The notes below the pieces were generated by a model. It was not told the DNA's origin and did no database searches. It saw only the letters and a list, made by a program, of their open reading frames with translations. Positions 39,813-48,034 of a stretch of 55,049 nucleotides of DNA are shown piece after piece (the stretch's first letter is position 1; each line of letters begins with the position of its first letter). Source of the DNA: Nonomuraea deserti (GTDB taxonomy: Bacteria > Actinomycetota > Actinomycetes > Streptosporangiales > Streptosporangiaceae). Location: assembly GCF_004348685.1 (NCBI RefSeq), contig NZ_SMKO01000044.1, positions 1 through 55,049 on the forward strand. Direction: 5' to 3'. Position numbers and translations under genes: made by a program.

Positions 39813-40319
39813 ATGCGCAGAAGTCCCGCCGCCGTCGTCAGCTCCCTGTTCCTCGCCGCCGGGCCCGGCACCGTCGCGGGCCTCGTCCCCTACTGGATCA
39901 ACGGCTGGCGGGTCCACGACCCCTTTCCCGGCGCCGCCATGCTCCCGATCAGGGTGCTCGGCGCGGTGCTCGTGCTGGCAGGGGGTGTCGTGGTGGTGGG
40001 CGCGTTCCTCGAGTTCGTGGTGGAGGGGTGGGGGACGCCGATCCCGGTCGCCGCGCCCGACCGTTTGGTGGTGGGCGGTTTCTATAGGTATGTCCGCAAC
40101 CCCATGTACGTGGCGATCCTCGCCGCCATCATCGGGCAGGCCATGGTGTTCGGGGACCCCGGGTTGCTGGTCTACGCCGCCGTCGTGGCGATCCCGGTCG
40201 TCGCGTTCGTCCGCTGGTACGAGGAGCCGGAGCTGCGCAGGAGGTTCGGCGCCGAATACGAGGATTACCGCTCGCACGTGCCCGGCTGGTGGCCGCGGCT
40301 CCACCCCTACCAGCGCTGA
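39813..40319 (+). CDS. Isoprenylcysteine carboxyl methyltransferase-like membrane protein
   Basis: A 168-residue integral membrane methyltransferase of the ICMT/PEMT type with four helices. The C-terminal conserved block is present: GGFYRYVRNPMYVAIL (about 88-103, RxPxY type) and RWYEEPELRRRFGAEYEDYRSHVPGWWPRL, which binds SAM. ATG 39813 is preferred because GAGGAG lies 7 nt upstream; GTG 39789 would add eight residues. It has its own promoter. Bacterial members methylate lipids or small acids; the substrate here is unknown. Confidence 0.85.
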   Translation: MRRSPAAVVSSLFLAAGPGTVAGLVPYWINGWRVHDPFPGAAMLPIRVLGAVLVLAGGVVVVGAFLEFVVEGWGTPIPVAAPDRLVVGGFYRYVRNPMYVAILAAIIGQAMVFGDPGLLVYAAVVAIPVVAFVRWYEEPELRRRFGAEYEDYRSHVPGWWPRLHPYQR

Positions 40320-40381
40320 CGTGCCCCAGAGAAGTCTCCCTGTCCTCGTGGTGGTCACCATGAGTGATCGTCCGGGTCAGA

Positions 40382-40411
40382 AAACTGGAGTTCCAATGTC
40401 GGAACCAGTTT
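40382..40411. terminator. Bulged hairpin between the methyltransferase and the secreted protein genes
   Basis: AAACTGG-AG-TTCC pairs with GGAACCAGTTT across the loop AATGTC: 11 pairs with one 2-nt bulge. It stands 62 nt past the methyltransferase stop in a 173-nt gap. It may be a terminator or an operator; there is no U-run. The rest of the gap shows a TTGACG at 40410-40415 without a clear -10. Confidence 0.4.
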
Positions 40412-40492
40412 GACGGCCAGTGAGGGGATGTGGTCGGCTCGTGCCCTATGTTTCTGATGGGTTGAATTAGACCGGTACGGGGAGAACGCTAC

Positions 40493-43400
40493 ATGCCGCA
40501 CGCCCTCCTGCGCGTGCTCGTCTCGACGTCCATTGCAAGTGCCACGGTCCTGGTTGCCGTGCCGCCGGCCGTCGCAGAAGCCGAGATGGCCCCAGCTGGG
40601 GTCGCATCAGCCGCAGTCCAGAGGGAAGCGGCGAAGGTCCGTCCCGTGCCCGCCGTGGAGGAGCCGGCGCCCGCCACGGTCACCGTGCCCACCCGGGAGT
40701 CGCTCGCGCTCCGGCCCGCCGGCGACGACGGGGTGGGGCCCCGGGCGCCCGAGGTGACCACCTCCGCCGGTCCCGGGCTCGTTCAAGAGATCACCGCCCA
40801 GGCCGCGGCCGTCCAGAAGGAGCAGGGTCTCGGCGCCAAGGCACCCGACACGCGTGACGTGCTGCCCGACACCTCCCAGGCCGAGACGCTGACGCTCATC
40901 AAGCCACTGGCGTCCGTGCTCAAGACGTTCGGCACGCTCGGCAAGGCCGTGCCGGGGCTGACGTACCGGCTCTGCGTCGAGAGCGAGAGCGTGCCGGTGT
41001 CCTGCTCGATCTCCAAGCCCGTCGGCGTGCCGGTCGCCGCCGACGTCACGGGGGACGTCAAGCCCGACCTGGCCGCCGACCTCGTGCCCACGGCCAGCCC
41101 CGGCAACGGGTCCGTCGGGCTCGGATTCGCCGTCAGGCGGCTGTCGCAGGAGAACCTCAGGGCCCGGGTCTGGGCCGAGTACGACGGCAAGGTGTCGGTC
41201 GGGTTCGACGGGCTGAAGCGCGGATCGTCCCTGTCGGCCAGCGACTGGGGGAACTTCACCGTCGACATGGAGGGCAGGCGGGTCAAGGCGAGCATCACGC
41301 GCAAGGAGCCCGGCGAGTCCGCGGCCATGATCGCCGGCATGACCGGGCGCAGCGCGGTGAGCCTGCGCCAGACGCCCGCCACCGAGAAGCTGACCGTCAA
41401 CGCCGCGCTCGACACGCCCACGCTGGACGTCGCCGCCTCCTCGCCCGCCACGCTGGACGCGCTCGCCGTGAACGGCCACCGGTTCGTCCACGCGGTGCTC
41501 GACAAGATGGCCGCCCGCGCCGAGGTGCGCCTTTCCGGCGGCCAGATCCGCTTCTCCAGCTCGTCGGCCGTCGCGCGCGCCCGCCTGAACTCCTTCACCT
41601 ACCGCGACGGCCGGCTGTCGAAGGTGGTCAGCGCCGAGCTCGAACGTGTCCCGCGTTCCTTCGTGGCCAAGTACGGCTCCGGCAAGAGCAAGCAGACCGT
41701 GTCGGTCAACGCCGGCTCGGGCCGATCGCGCGCCGGGGCCGCCAGCCTGCTCTATTACGACAGGAACGCGTCCCAGACCGTGGTCAAGACGGAGCTGAGC
41801 GCTCTGCCGGCCAAGGTGCGCCTGGTCAACGACCTGACCAAGCATCGCGTCACGCACAGGACGAGCTCGCCGGTCGGCAAGTTCGAGGCGGTGCTGCAGC
41901 GTAACGGGGGCGCCATCTCCAGCCCGCGCGGCGGCCACGTCACCATGATCAAGAACGGTGCCGCGGTCGGGGTCTCCGCGCTGCTGTCCGGCCTGTCCGC
42001 GTTCGACGTCACGTACGGCGGCAACCCGCACGCCCATCTGGAGGTCGACTCCAGCGACGGCTCGTTCATCGGCGCGGCCAGCCTCGACGGCACCCACGTG
42101 GCCAGGATGGAGATCTCGAACACGCCCGCCACCGTGGACGTCACGCTCGACCCGGCCGCCAGGAAGGCGGCCTTCCGGGCCAGCGGTGAGATCAAGCGCA
42201 TCCACGCCGCCTACGCCAACCTGAAGTCCGGCCCCACCGTGGACGGCACGCTCATGGGCGTGCGTGACGACGTGAAGGCGTCATGGGAGCTGGGCGAGCG
42301 GTCCACGATGCAGATCGCCGCGTCCAAGAAGCTCGACGAACTGCGGATTTATGCCAATAAAGCGTACGTGCAGCAGCCGACCGGCGAGGACCTGCAGGTG
42401 ACCGCCAAGGGCCTGAGCAAGCAGGCCGAGCTCGTCGCCGACACGAAGGCGGGCACGCTCACCTGGACCGCCGCCTCCCCGATCGACAAGGTGACGGCGC
42501 GGGCCAGGGTCAAGCTCGGCGACCGCTACGTCAGGGCCGCCGCCGACGTACGCGACGTGCCGGCCCGCTTCGACGCCTCGTGGAACGCCACGTCCTACCG
42601 CTTCCGCGGCCGGTCGGGCCCCGTCGGGACGGCCGAGCTGGCCTTCACCAACCACGACGGCGCCAAGTCGCCCACCGGCCCCCACCTGGCCGCGCACTAC
42701 GACCAGGCCTCCGGCGACATGGACGCCAGCGTGCTGGTCAACGGCCTCGAACACGTCGAGTTCACCCCGGCGGCCGAAGGCTTCACCGCCGACTTCCGCT
42801 CGGCCAAGCAGACCCTCGCCGTCGACGCCGACGTCACCCGGGGCGACACCCGCTTCGGCCTGATCGGCACGCTCGGCCCCGCGCCCGGCCGCCTGGCCGT
42901 CACCTCCGCAGGCGGCAAGCTCACGTACGAGGGCTCCCGGCTCGACGTGCGCGCCCGCGCCTGGCTGGGCAAGGTCGCGGCGCTCGACCGCATGCGGGCC
43001 GCCCCCGCCCTGCCCGGCGGCGGCGTGTCCCTGGTGGACGGAGGCTGCGCCACCGGGTCGAAGGGCTGCTCCCCAGGGCCCTTCTGCACGCCGCAGCGCG
43101 GCTGCTACGGGCTCCAGGGCTACCTGGACGTGACCGGGCTGCCCCAGCAGGTCTCCGTCGACCTGGCGGGCAAGACGTTCGGCTTCTCCGGGTTCAACCC
43201 CAAGCGCGAGAGCCTGGGCGTCTACCTGGCCAGCAGCGTGCTGGCACCCGTCCCGATCAAGGCCAGGGCCACCCTGACCGGGCTGCCCTCCAAGATCACC
43301 AGCATGTCGCTGGGGCCGTTCGACGTGGCCAAGGGCAACGCCGTGAACGCCGGATACCGCATCGAGCCCGCCGCCACCCTGGGCAGCCTCGACGTGCACG

Positions 43401-44542
43401 CGGAGTCGGGCGGGGTACGCGGCAGGGTCGCGGTCGACCCGGTCCCCGCCGCCGTCGCCGTCCAGGGCACGTACGGCGCCAAGACCCGGATCCGCGTGAC
43501 GAACTCCGCGGCCGTCGAGCGCCTCAGCGCCAAGGTCACCCTGCCCGGCAAGGGCACCGGCGAGCTGCGTTTCTCCGACGTGCCCGCCCGGTTCGGGGTG
43601 GACGCCGACGCCTCGGGCGCCGGGTTCAGCGTGCCGGCCGTCACGTACAAGGCGCTGGGCGGCGTCAACACCCTCGACGGCTACCTGGGCGTGGAAGGCG
43701 GCCTGATCGACCCGAAGGGCCGCCTCGGGGACGTGGCGGTCGCGGTCAAGAACCTGGCCTCGGACACCACCATCCGCATGAACCCCGACCAGTCGCTCAA
43801 CCTCGTCTCGAAACCCGTCGCCACCGGCCGCATCACGCTGCGCGCCGGGCTGCGGATGGACCCGGTCGCCAAGCAGCGCATCGCGGTGAGCAAGGAGGTC
43901 CCGCACACCAAGGGCTTCCTCACCTACCAGGTGGCCGGCCAGTTCGGGCTCGGCAAGAGCGCGGTCGACGACGTCGCGCTGTCGGTGCAGGGCATGTCGC
44001 GGTTGCGGATCAGGCCGGGCAAGATCCCGTTCGGGATGAAGGCGCCACCCGCCCTCGGCTACGTGACGCCCGCCTTCGAGGGGAACTACGGACGGCTGAA
44101 GCTGTCCGCCGACGGTGTCGACCTGCGGCCGGACGTCTCCCTGGACGTCAGGCTGGGCAGGGACATCGGCAACGACCTCTTTCACGAGTCGGTACGGATC
44201 GGCGGCACCAAGGCGCTCGCCATGCGCCGCTACGACCAGCGGATGAGGCGTATCGGGGCCAAGCAGGAGATCAAGGCCGCCGGGTTCAGCGTGGCCTGCC
44301 TGACAGTGGACGCCAAACCCGGCTTCGTCGCCGGGGGCGGCAAGAACTCCATCACCCTGCGCGGCGCCGACGGGCCCCAGATGGTCTCGCTGCTCGACCC
44401 CGGCGGCCAGGTGCCGGACTACGCGGTGGACCTGCTGACCCACTTCATGAGCCCGTTCCCGGGCGCGGAGTGGAAGGTGGCGAACACCAGGGCGGGCGCC
44501 TGCGACGCCGGCGGCGACTCCTCGCGGCCGGAATCTCGCTGA
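40493..44542 (+). CDS. Very large secreted repetitive protein of unknown function
   Basis: A 1349-residue protein with a Sec signal peptide (MPHALLRVLVSTSIASATVL, then VAVPPAVAEA). No known catalytic motif is visible. The remainder seems almost all beta: alternating hydrophobic residues, many Gly, and a recurring short motif of hydrophobic-x-x-(V/L)P-A-x-hydrophobic followed by a strand, seen near residues 383, 435, 542, 687, 881, 928, 982 and 1028 (for example RDVPARFDAS, SDVPARFGVD). A cysteine-rich insert with five or six Cys lies at about 845-872. No transmembrane C-terminus or sortase motif is seen. It may be a long beta-solenoid or groove-like scaffold at the cell surface. I do not recognise the family. 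Confidence 0.75.
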   Translation: MPHALLRVLVSTSIASATVLVAVPPAVAEAEMAPAGVASAAVQREAAKVRPVPAVEEPAPATVTVPTRESLALRPAGDDGVGPRAPEVTTSAGPGLVQEITAQAAAVQKEQGLGAKAPDTRDVLPDTSQAETLTLIKPLASVLKTFGTLGKAVPGLTYRLCVESESVPVSCSISKPVGVPVAADVTGDVKPDLAADLVPTASPGNGSVGLGFAVRRLSQENLRARVWAEYDGKVSVGFDGLKRGSSLSASDWGNFTVDMEGRRVKASITRKEPGESAAMIAGMTGRSAVSLRQTPATEKLTVNAALDTPTLDVAASSPATLDALAVNGHRFVHAVLDKMAARAEVRLSGGQIRFSSSSAVARARLNSFTYRDGRLSKVVSAELERVPRSFVAKYGSGKSKQTVSVNAGSGRSRAGAASLLYYDRNASQTVVKTELSALPAKVRLVNDLTKHRVTHRTSSPVGKFEAVLQRNGGAISSPRGGHVTMIKNGAAVGVSALLSGLSAFDVTYGGNPHAHLEVDSSDGSFIGAASLDGTHVARMEISNTPATVDVTLDPAARKAAFRASGEIKRIHAAYANLKSGPTVDGTLMGVRDDVKASWELGERSTMQIAASKKLDELRIYANKAYVQQPTGEDLQVTAKGLSKQAELVADTKAGTLTWTAASPIDKVTARARVKLGDRYVRAAADVRDVPARFDASWNATSYRFRGRSGPVGTAELAFTNHDGAKSPTGPHLAAHYDQASGDMDASVLVNGLEHVEFTPAAEGFTADFRSAKQTLAVDADVTRGDTRFGLIGTLGPAPGRLAVTSAGGKLTYEGSRLDVRARAWLGKVAALDRMRAAPALPGGGVSLVDGGCATGSKGCSPGPFCTPQRGCYGLQGYLDVTGLPQQVSVDLAGKTFGFSGFNPKRESLGVYLASSVLAPVPIKARATLTGLPSKITSMSLGPFDVAKGNAVNAGYRIEPAATLGSLDVHAESGGVRGRVAVDPVPAAVAVQGTYGAKTRIRVTNSAAVERLSAKVTLPGKGTGELRFSDVPARFGVDADASGAGFSVPAVTYKALGGVNTLDGYLGVEGGLIDPKGRLGDVAVAVKNLASDTTIRMNPDQSLNLVSKPVATGRITLRAGLRMDPVAKQRIAVSKEVPHTKGFLTYQVAGQFGLGKSAVDDVALSVQGMSRLRIRPGKIPFGMKAPPALGYVTPAFEGNYGRLKLSADGVDLRPDVSLDVRLGRDIGNDLFHESVRIGGTKALAMRRYDQRMRRIGAKQEIKAAGFSVACLTVDAKPGFVAGGGKNSITLRGADGPQMVSLLDPGGQVPDYAVDLLTHFMSPFPGAEWKVANTRAGACDAGGDSSRPESR

Positions 44543-44563
44543 GGCCCACGCCAGGGGGAGCGG

Positions 44564-44839
44564 TCAGGGGAGGGAGCGGCCCAGGCGCAGCCGGACGCGG
44601 TTGCCGTGCCGCACACTTTCGCGTACGGTCCACACGCGCTCCTCGATGACGGTGCCCCTGGCCGTCATGTAGCCGCCCATCCTGAGCACCGGGCGCCCGG
44701 TGTCGTCGCTCACCAGCTGCGCCCGCGACTCGGAATCGTCCCCGAACAGCACGAGGAAGTCGAAGGCACCGGCGGGGGCGTCCAGGACCAGGCCGGGATA
44801 GAGGTGCGAGTAGGGGACTTCGACAACGTGTTCAGTCAC
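44564..44839 (-). CDS. Small hypothetical protein
   Basis: 91 residues, acidic to neutral, beta-rich (VEVPYSHLYPGLVLD, FDFLVLFGDDSESRAQLVSDDTG, LRMGGYMTARGTVIEERVW). No family recognised. The GTG at 44839 is 7 nt from TAGGCG, a weak leaderless signal. It is convergent with the secreted giant and ends 21 nt from it. Codon use is normal for the window, which supports it being real. Confidence 0.55.
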   Translation of the reverse strand: MTEHVVEVPYSHLYPGLVLDAPAGAFDFLVLFGDDSESRAQLVSDDTGRPVLRMGGYMTARGTVIEERVWTVRESVRHGNRVRLRLGRSLP

Positions 44840-44947
44840 GGTTGATCGCCTACCCGGCGGAGGCGCGTTCGAACAAGGGGGACGGGATAGCGCTTTCCAG
44901 TGCTATGCGATGGAATGTCATTGATCCCGCTACAGGTTGGAGACCTC

Positions 44948-45928
44948 GTGCCCCTGTTCGACATGCCCCTTGAGCAACTCCGCGGCTACCTCCCCGACCG
45001 CGACGAGCCCGCCGACTTCGACACGTTCTGGTCCCGTACCCTGGCCGAGGCCGGGGACTCCGGCCCGGCCGCCGAATATGTCCCGTACGACCTGCCCTTC
45101 GCCGCCGTGGACGTGTTCGACGTCTCGTTCGCCGGCTGGGGCGGTCACCGGATCAACGGCTGGTTCCTGCTGCCGAAGGGCGCGGACGGCCCGGTGCCGT
45201 GCGTGATGCACTACATCGGCTACAGCGGCGGGCGCGGGTTCCCCAAGGACCACCTGATGTGGCCGGCCGCCGGGTACGCCGTGTTCGTGATGGAGACGCG
45301 CGGCCACGGCGGCGGCAACGTGGGCAGCCCCGGCACCACCGGCGACCCGCACGGCAGCGCGGGACCGCAGGCGCCGGGCATGATGACCCGGGGCATCCTC
45401 GACCCGGACGACTACTACTACCGGCGTGTCTTCACCGACGCCGTCAGGGCCGTGGACGCGGCGATCGAGCACCCGTCGGTCGACGCCGCGCGCATCATCG
45501 TCTCGGGCGGCAGCCAGGGCGGCGGCATCGCGCAGGCCACCGCCGCGCTGCACCCGTCGGTCAAGGCCGCGCTCATCGACGTGCCGTTCCTGACCCACTT
45601 CAGGCGGGCCGTCGAGATCACCGGGCGCGATCCGTATCAGGAGCTGGTGCGTTTCCTCGCCACCCGGCGCGACACCGCGGACCGGGTGTTCCGCACGCTG
45701 TCGTACTTCGACGGCCTGAACTTCGCGGCGCGGGGGCGGGTCCCGGCGTTGTACTCGGTGGCGTTGATGGACGACGTGTGCCCGCCGTCCACGGTGTTCG
45801 CCGCGTACAACCACTGGCAGGGCCCCAAGGAGATCACGGTGTGGCCCTGGAACAGCCACGAGGGCGGCGGCGGCTTCCAGTCCGAGGAGCAGCTGCGCTA
45901 TCTGGACAAGCTGCTCGGCGACGGCTGA
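44948..45928 (+). CDS. CE7 family acetylxylan esterase/cephalosporin-C deacetylase
   Basis: A 326-residue esterase. The catalytic triad is complete with CE7 spacing: S189 (GGSQGGG), D275 (LMDDVCPP) and H304 (NSHEGGG); the RGHGGGNVG motif, the family's RGQ-equivalent, is also present. N-terminal MPLFDMPLEQLRGYLPDRDEPADFDTFW is typical. GTG 44948 is chosen because GGAG lies 5 nt upstream and homologues begin there. No signal peptide, so it is cytoplasmic and would deacetylate imported xylo-oligomers or similar esters. It stands alone before a strong terminator. Confidence 0.92.
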   Translation: MPLFDMPLEQLRGYLPDRDEPADFDTFWSRTLAEAGDSGPAAEYVPYDLPFAAVDVFDVSFAGWGGHRINGWFLLPKGADGPVPCVMHYIGYSGGRGFPKDHLMWPAAGYAVFVMETRGHGGGNVGSPGTTGDPHGSAGPQAPGMMTRGILDPDDYYYRRVFTDAVRAVDAAIEHPSVDAARIIVSGGSQGGGIAQATAALHPSVKAALIDVPFLTHFRRAVEITGRDPYQELVRFLATRRDTADRVFRTLSYFDGLNFAARGRVPALYSVALMDDVCPPSTVFAAYNHWQGPKEITVWPWNSHEGGGGFQSEEQLRYLDKLLGDG

Positions 45929-45936
45929 GCGGACGC

Positions 45937-45974
45937 CCGCCGTGCCGGACCGCCGATCGGGTCCGGCACGGCGG
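45937..45974. terminator. Perfect 15-bp hairpin, bidirectional terminator
   Basis: CCGCCGTGCCGGACC (45937-45951), loop GCCGATCG, then the exact complement (45960-45974). It lies between the convergent esterase and HesB-like genes. No U-tract. Confidence 0.8.
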
Positions 45975-45982
45975 AGGCCGCG

Positions 45983-46270
45983 TCAGGCGCTCTGCTCGGT
46001 GACCAGGAAGGACACGCTCCCCTGGTCGTCGGCTCCGGCGTCCAGAGACTTGTCCTCCAGCACAGTGGCAGCCACCGGATCGAGGTAGACCCGAGCTCCT
46101 TCCGACTCGACCACCTCGTCCGCCGGTTCCGGGGCGGTGGCCAGGGAAAGGGTGAGCGAGCTCGCGCCCTCGCCCTGAGACGAGATGCGGATCCCGCTCT
46201 GGGAGGGCTCGGGCGCGGCCGCGGTCAGGTCGCGGATCGCCTGGGCTGCGTTGGCTGTCAGGGTGAGCAC
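45983..46270 (-). CDS. HesB/IscA-like protein lacking cysteines
   Basis: A 95-residue protein with the A-type fold pattern: LTLTANAAQAIRDLTAAAP at the start, GIRISS and LTLSLATAPEPADEVVESEGARVYLDPVAATVLEDKSLDAGAD. This is the outline of IscA/HesB proteins, but the three cysteines that bind iron-sulfur clusters are absent; there is no cysteine at all. Such degenerate members occur in actinobacteria with unknown role. GAGGAGGAG lies 6 nt before the GTG start. Confidence 0.75.
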   Translation of the reverse strand: MLTLTANAAQAIRDLTAAAPEPSQSGIRISSQGEGASSLTLSLATAPEPADEVVESEGARVYLDPVAATVLEDKSLDAGADDQGSVSFLVTEQSA

Positions 46271-46408
46271 TACGGCTCCTCCTCACGTTCGACGTTCACG
46301 AGTTGCCTGCCCTTCCCTCCTCACTCCGGCTCAACCCTTCGTGACCATTTCTTTACCAACTTCTCAGGAAGGGCGCGTGCGGCACGCCGCCCGTGGACAA
46401 TGGAGCCC

Positions 46409-47551
46409 ATGGAATTCGCGGCCCTGCGGGAAGGCATGGTGGCGGCCCTGCGCGAGCGCCGGCACGTCGGCGAGCCCGTGGCCGCCGCGCTCCGCGCGGT
46501 GCCCCGCCACCTCTTCGTGCCCGGCGTCGACCCCGAGGACGCCTACCGCGACGAGCCCATCGTCACCAAACGCGACGCGGAGGGCCGGCCGATCAGCTCG
46601 TCCTCCCAGCCCGCGATCATGGCGACCATGCTCGACCAGCTCGGCGTGCTGCCCGGCCACCGGGTGCTGGAGATCGGCGCGGGCACCGGCTACAACGCCG
46701 CGCTGCTCGCCCGCCTGACCGGTCCCGGCGGCCGGGTGGTGAGCGTCGACATCGACGCCGACATCGTGGCCCAGGCCAGGAGCCACCTCGCCGCCGCCGG
46801 GACGACCGAGGTCGAGGTGGTGTGCGCCGACGGCGCCCAGGGGCACCCGCCGCTCGCTCCCTACGACCGCGTGATCGCCACGGTGGGCGTCTGGGACCTG
46901 GCCCCGGCCTGGCTGGAGCAGCTGGGGCCGGCAGGGCGGCTGGTGGTGCCGCTCGATCTGCGCGGCGTGCAGGTGTCGGTGGCCATGGAACGCGCTGAGG
47001 GCTGCTGGGAGAGCGTGTCGGTGGTGCCGTGCGGGTTCATGCGGATGCGCGGCCCGTTCGCCGGCACGGAGGCTCTCCTGACGGTGCGCCGCGAACCCGA
47101 GCTGACGCTGACCCTGCCGGAGCCGCGGGAGGTCGGCGACGTGGCGGCCGCGCTACAGGCCGCGCCCACCGAGATCGACACCGGCGTGATCGAGCACGCG
47201 CCGCCGTTCATGGCGGGGCTGGGCGTCTCGTTGTGGCTGGCGCTGCACGAACCCCGCTGGTGCGCGCTGAGCGGCAGGCTGGGCGCGGGATACGGCGCCA
47301 CGGCGGGCATTCTCGGCGACGGTGGCATCGCTCTGCTCGCCGTGCAGGAAGGGCCGCTGGTGGCTCGCGGCCACGGACCCGGCGGCGCCGGACTGGCGGC
47401 CGACCTGGCCGGGCACGTACGGGCATGGGACGCGGCCGGTCGCCCGGACGCGGGCGCGCTGCGCGTCCGGGCGTACCAGGGGCCCGCTCCCGGCGGCGGG
47501 GCCGCCGTCATCGAGAAGCGCCACACCACCCTGGCACTGAGCTTTCCGTAG
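46409..47551 (+). CDS. Protein-L-isoaspartate O-methyltransferase-like protein
   Basis: A 380-residue methyltransferase. The first about 210 residues are the PCMT fold: RHVGEPVAAALRAVPRHLFVPGVDPEDAYRDEPIVTKRDAEGRPISSSSQPAIMATML, then SAM motif I VLEIGAGTGYNAALLARL, VVSVDIDADIVAQA and RVIATVGVWDLAPAWLEQL. The S-S-Q-P residues match those that position isoaspartate. The C-terminal 170 residues are an extension seen in actinobacterial paralogues, including the methyltransferases of FxLD-type RiPP loci, but no such precursor is found here. ATG 46409 is preferred since GACAAT lies 7 nt upstream; ATG 46400 overlaps that hexamer. Confidence 0.87.
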   Translation: MEFAALREGMVAALRERRHVGEPVAAALRAVPRHLFVPGVDPEDAYRDEPIVTKRDAEGRPISSSSQPAIMATMLDQLGVLPGHRVLEIGAGTGYNAALLARLTGPGGRVVSVDIDADIVAQARSHLAAAGTTEVEVVCADGAQGHPPLAPYDRVIATVGVWDLAPAWLEQLGPAGRLVVPLDLRGVQVSVAMERAEGCWESVSVVPCGFMRMRGPFAGTEALLTVRREPELTLTLPEPREVGDVAAALQAAPTEIDTGVIEHAPPFMAGLGVSLWLALHEPRWCALSGRLGAGYGATAGILGDGGIALLAVQEGPLVARGHGPGGAGLAADLAGHVRAWDAAGRPDAGALRVRAYQGPAPGGGAAVIEKRHTTLALSFP

Positions 47552-47610
47552 GGGCTCCCGCGCCCGCCCGCCGAACCCGAGTGCGGCCGACGCACCCGCG
47601 ACGGCCGACG

Positions 47611-47790
47611 CGCCTCACGAACGGGCATGAACCGCCACGAGCGGCCTCGAACGGCCTCGAACGGCCACGAACAGCCACGAGTGGCCCCGAGTGGCCCCGA
47701 ACGGCCACGAATGCCCACGATGGCGTCGGACGGTCTTGCACGGCTTCAAGCAGCCTCGGACGGTCTTGCACGGCCTCGAGCGGACGCAAG
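47611..47790. repeat. Phased 10-bp minisatellite in a 483-nt non-coding gap
   Basis: Eleven consecutive 10-bp units from 47611 to 47720 keep exact register, consensus ACGGCCACGA, with substitutions but no indels. From 47721 the period becomes 30 bp, with two copies containing GGACGGTCTTGCACGGC. The gap 47552-48034 has no convincing gene: short open frames over the array give only repeat peptides. The end of the gap (47960-48000) is AT-richer and holds the promoter of the next gene. Confidence 0.8.
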
Positions 47791-47969
47791 AGGGCGCCCA
47801 CGTACGCGATGGGGCCGAGGAGGGGGCACGGAGGCGGGCGTGAATGGGTGCGGGGCGTGAGCGGCCTGAAAGGGGAGGGCATGCGAAGGGGGGTGCGGAC
47901 GGTCGCGGAGGGCGCGGGGTGTCTCTTGAGTAATGCCTGTGTGAGGCCAAAAACTGGCCGACAAAACGT

Positions 47970-47992
47970 GGGTTTATGGCGATATGGGGTAT
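47970..47992 (+). promoter_or_regulatory. SigB-like stress promoter candidate
   Basis: GGGT (47970-47973), a 13-nt spacer and GGGTAT (47987-47992) resemble the actinomycete SigB-type promoter (GNNT, 14-16 nt, GGGTAY), one base short in spacing. It lies 43 nt upstream of a stress-type PRC-barrel/DUF2382 gene, consistent with general stress control. Confidence 0.4.
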
Positions 47993-48034
47993 TTATCCTG
48001 TTTGAAACCAGGACGAGCACATTGGGGGATCGTC

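Noticed and set aside
46409..47551. Maturation methyltransferase of an FxLD or lanthipeptide-type RiPP locus
   Set aside because: The extended PCMT fold is compatible, but no precursor gene, dehydratase or cyclase is nearby on either strand.
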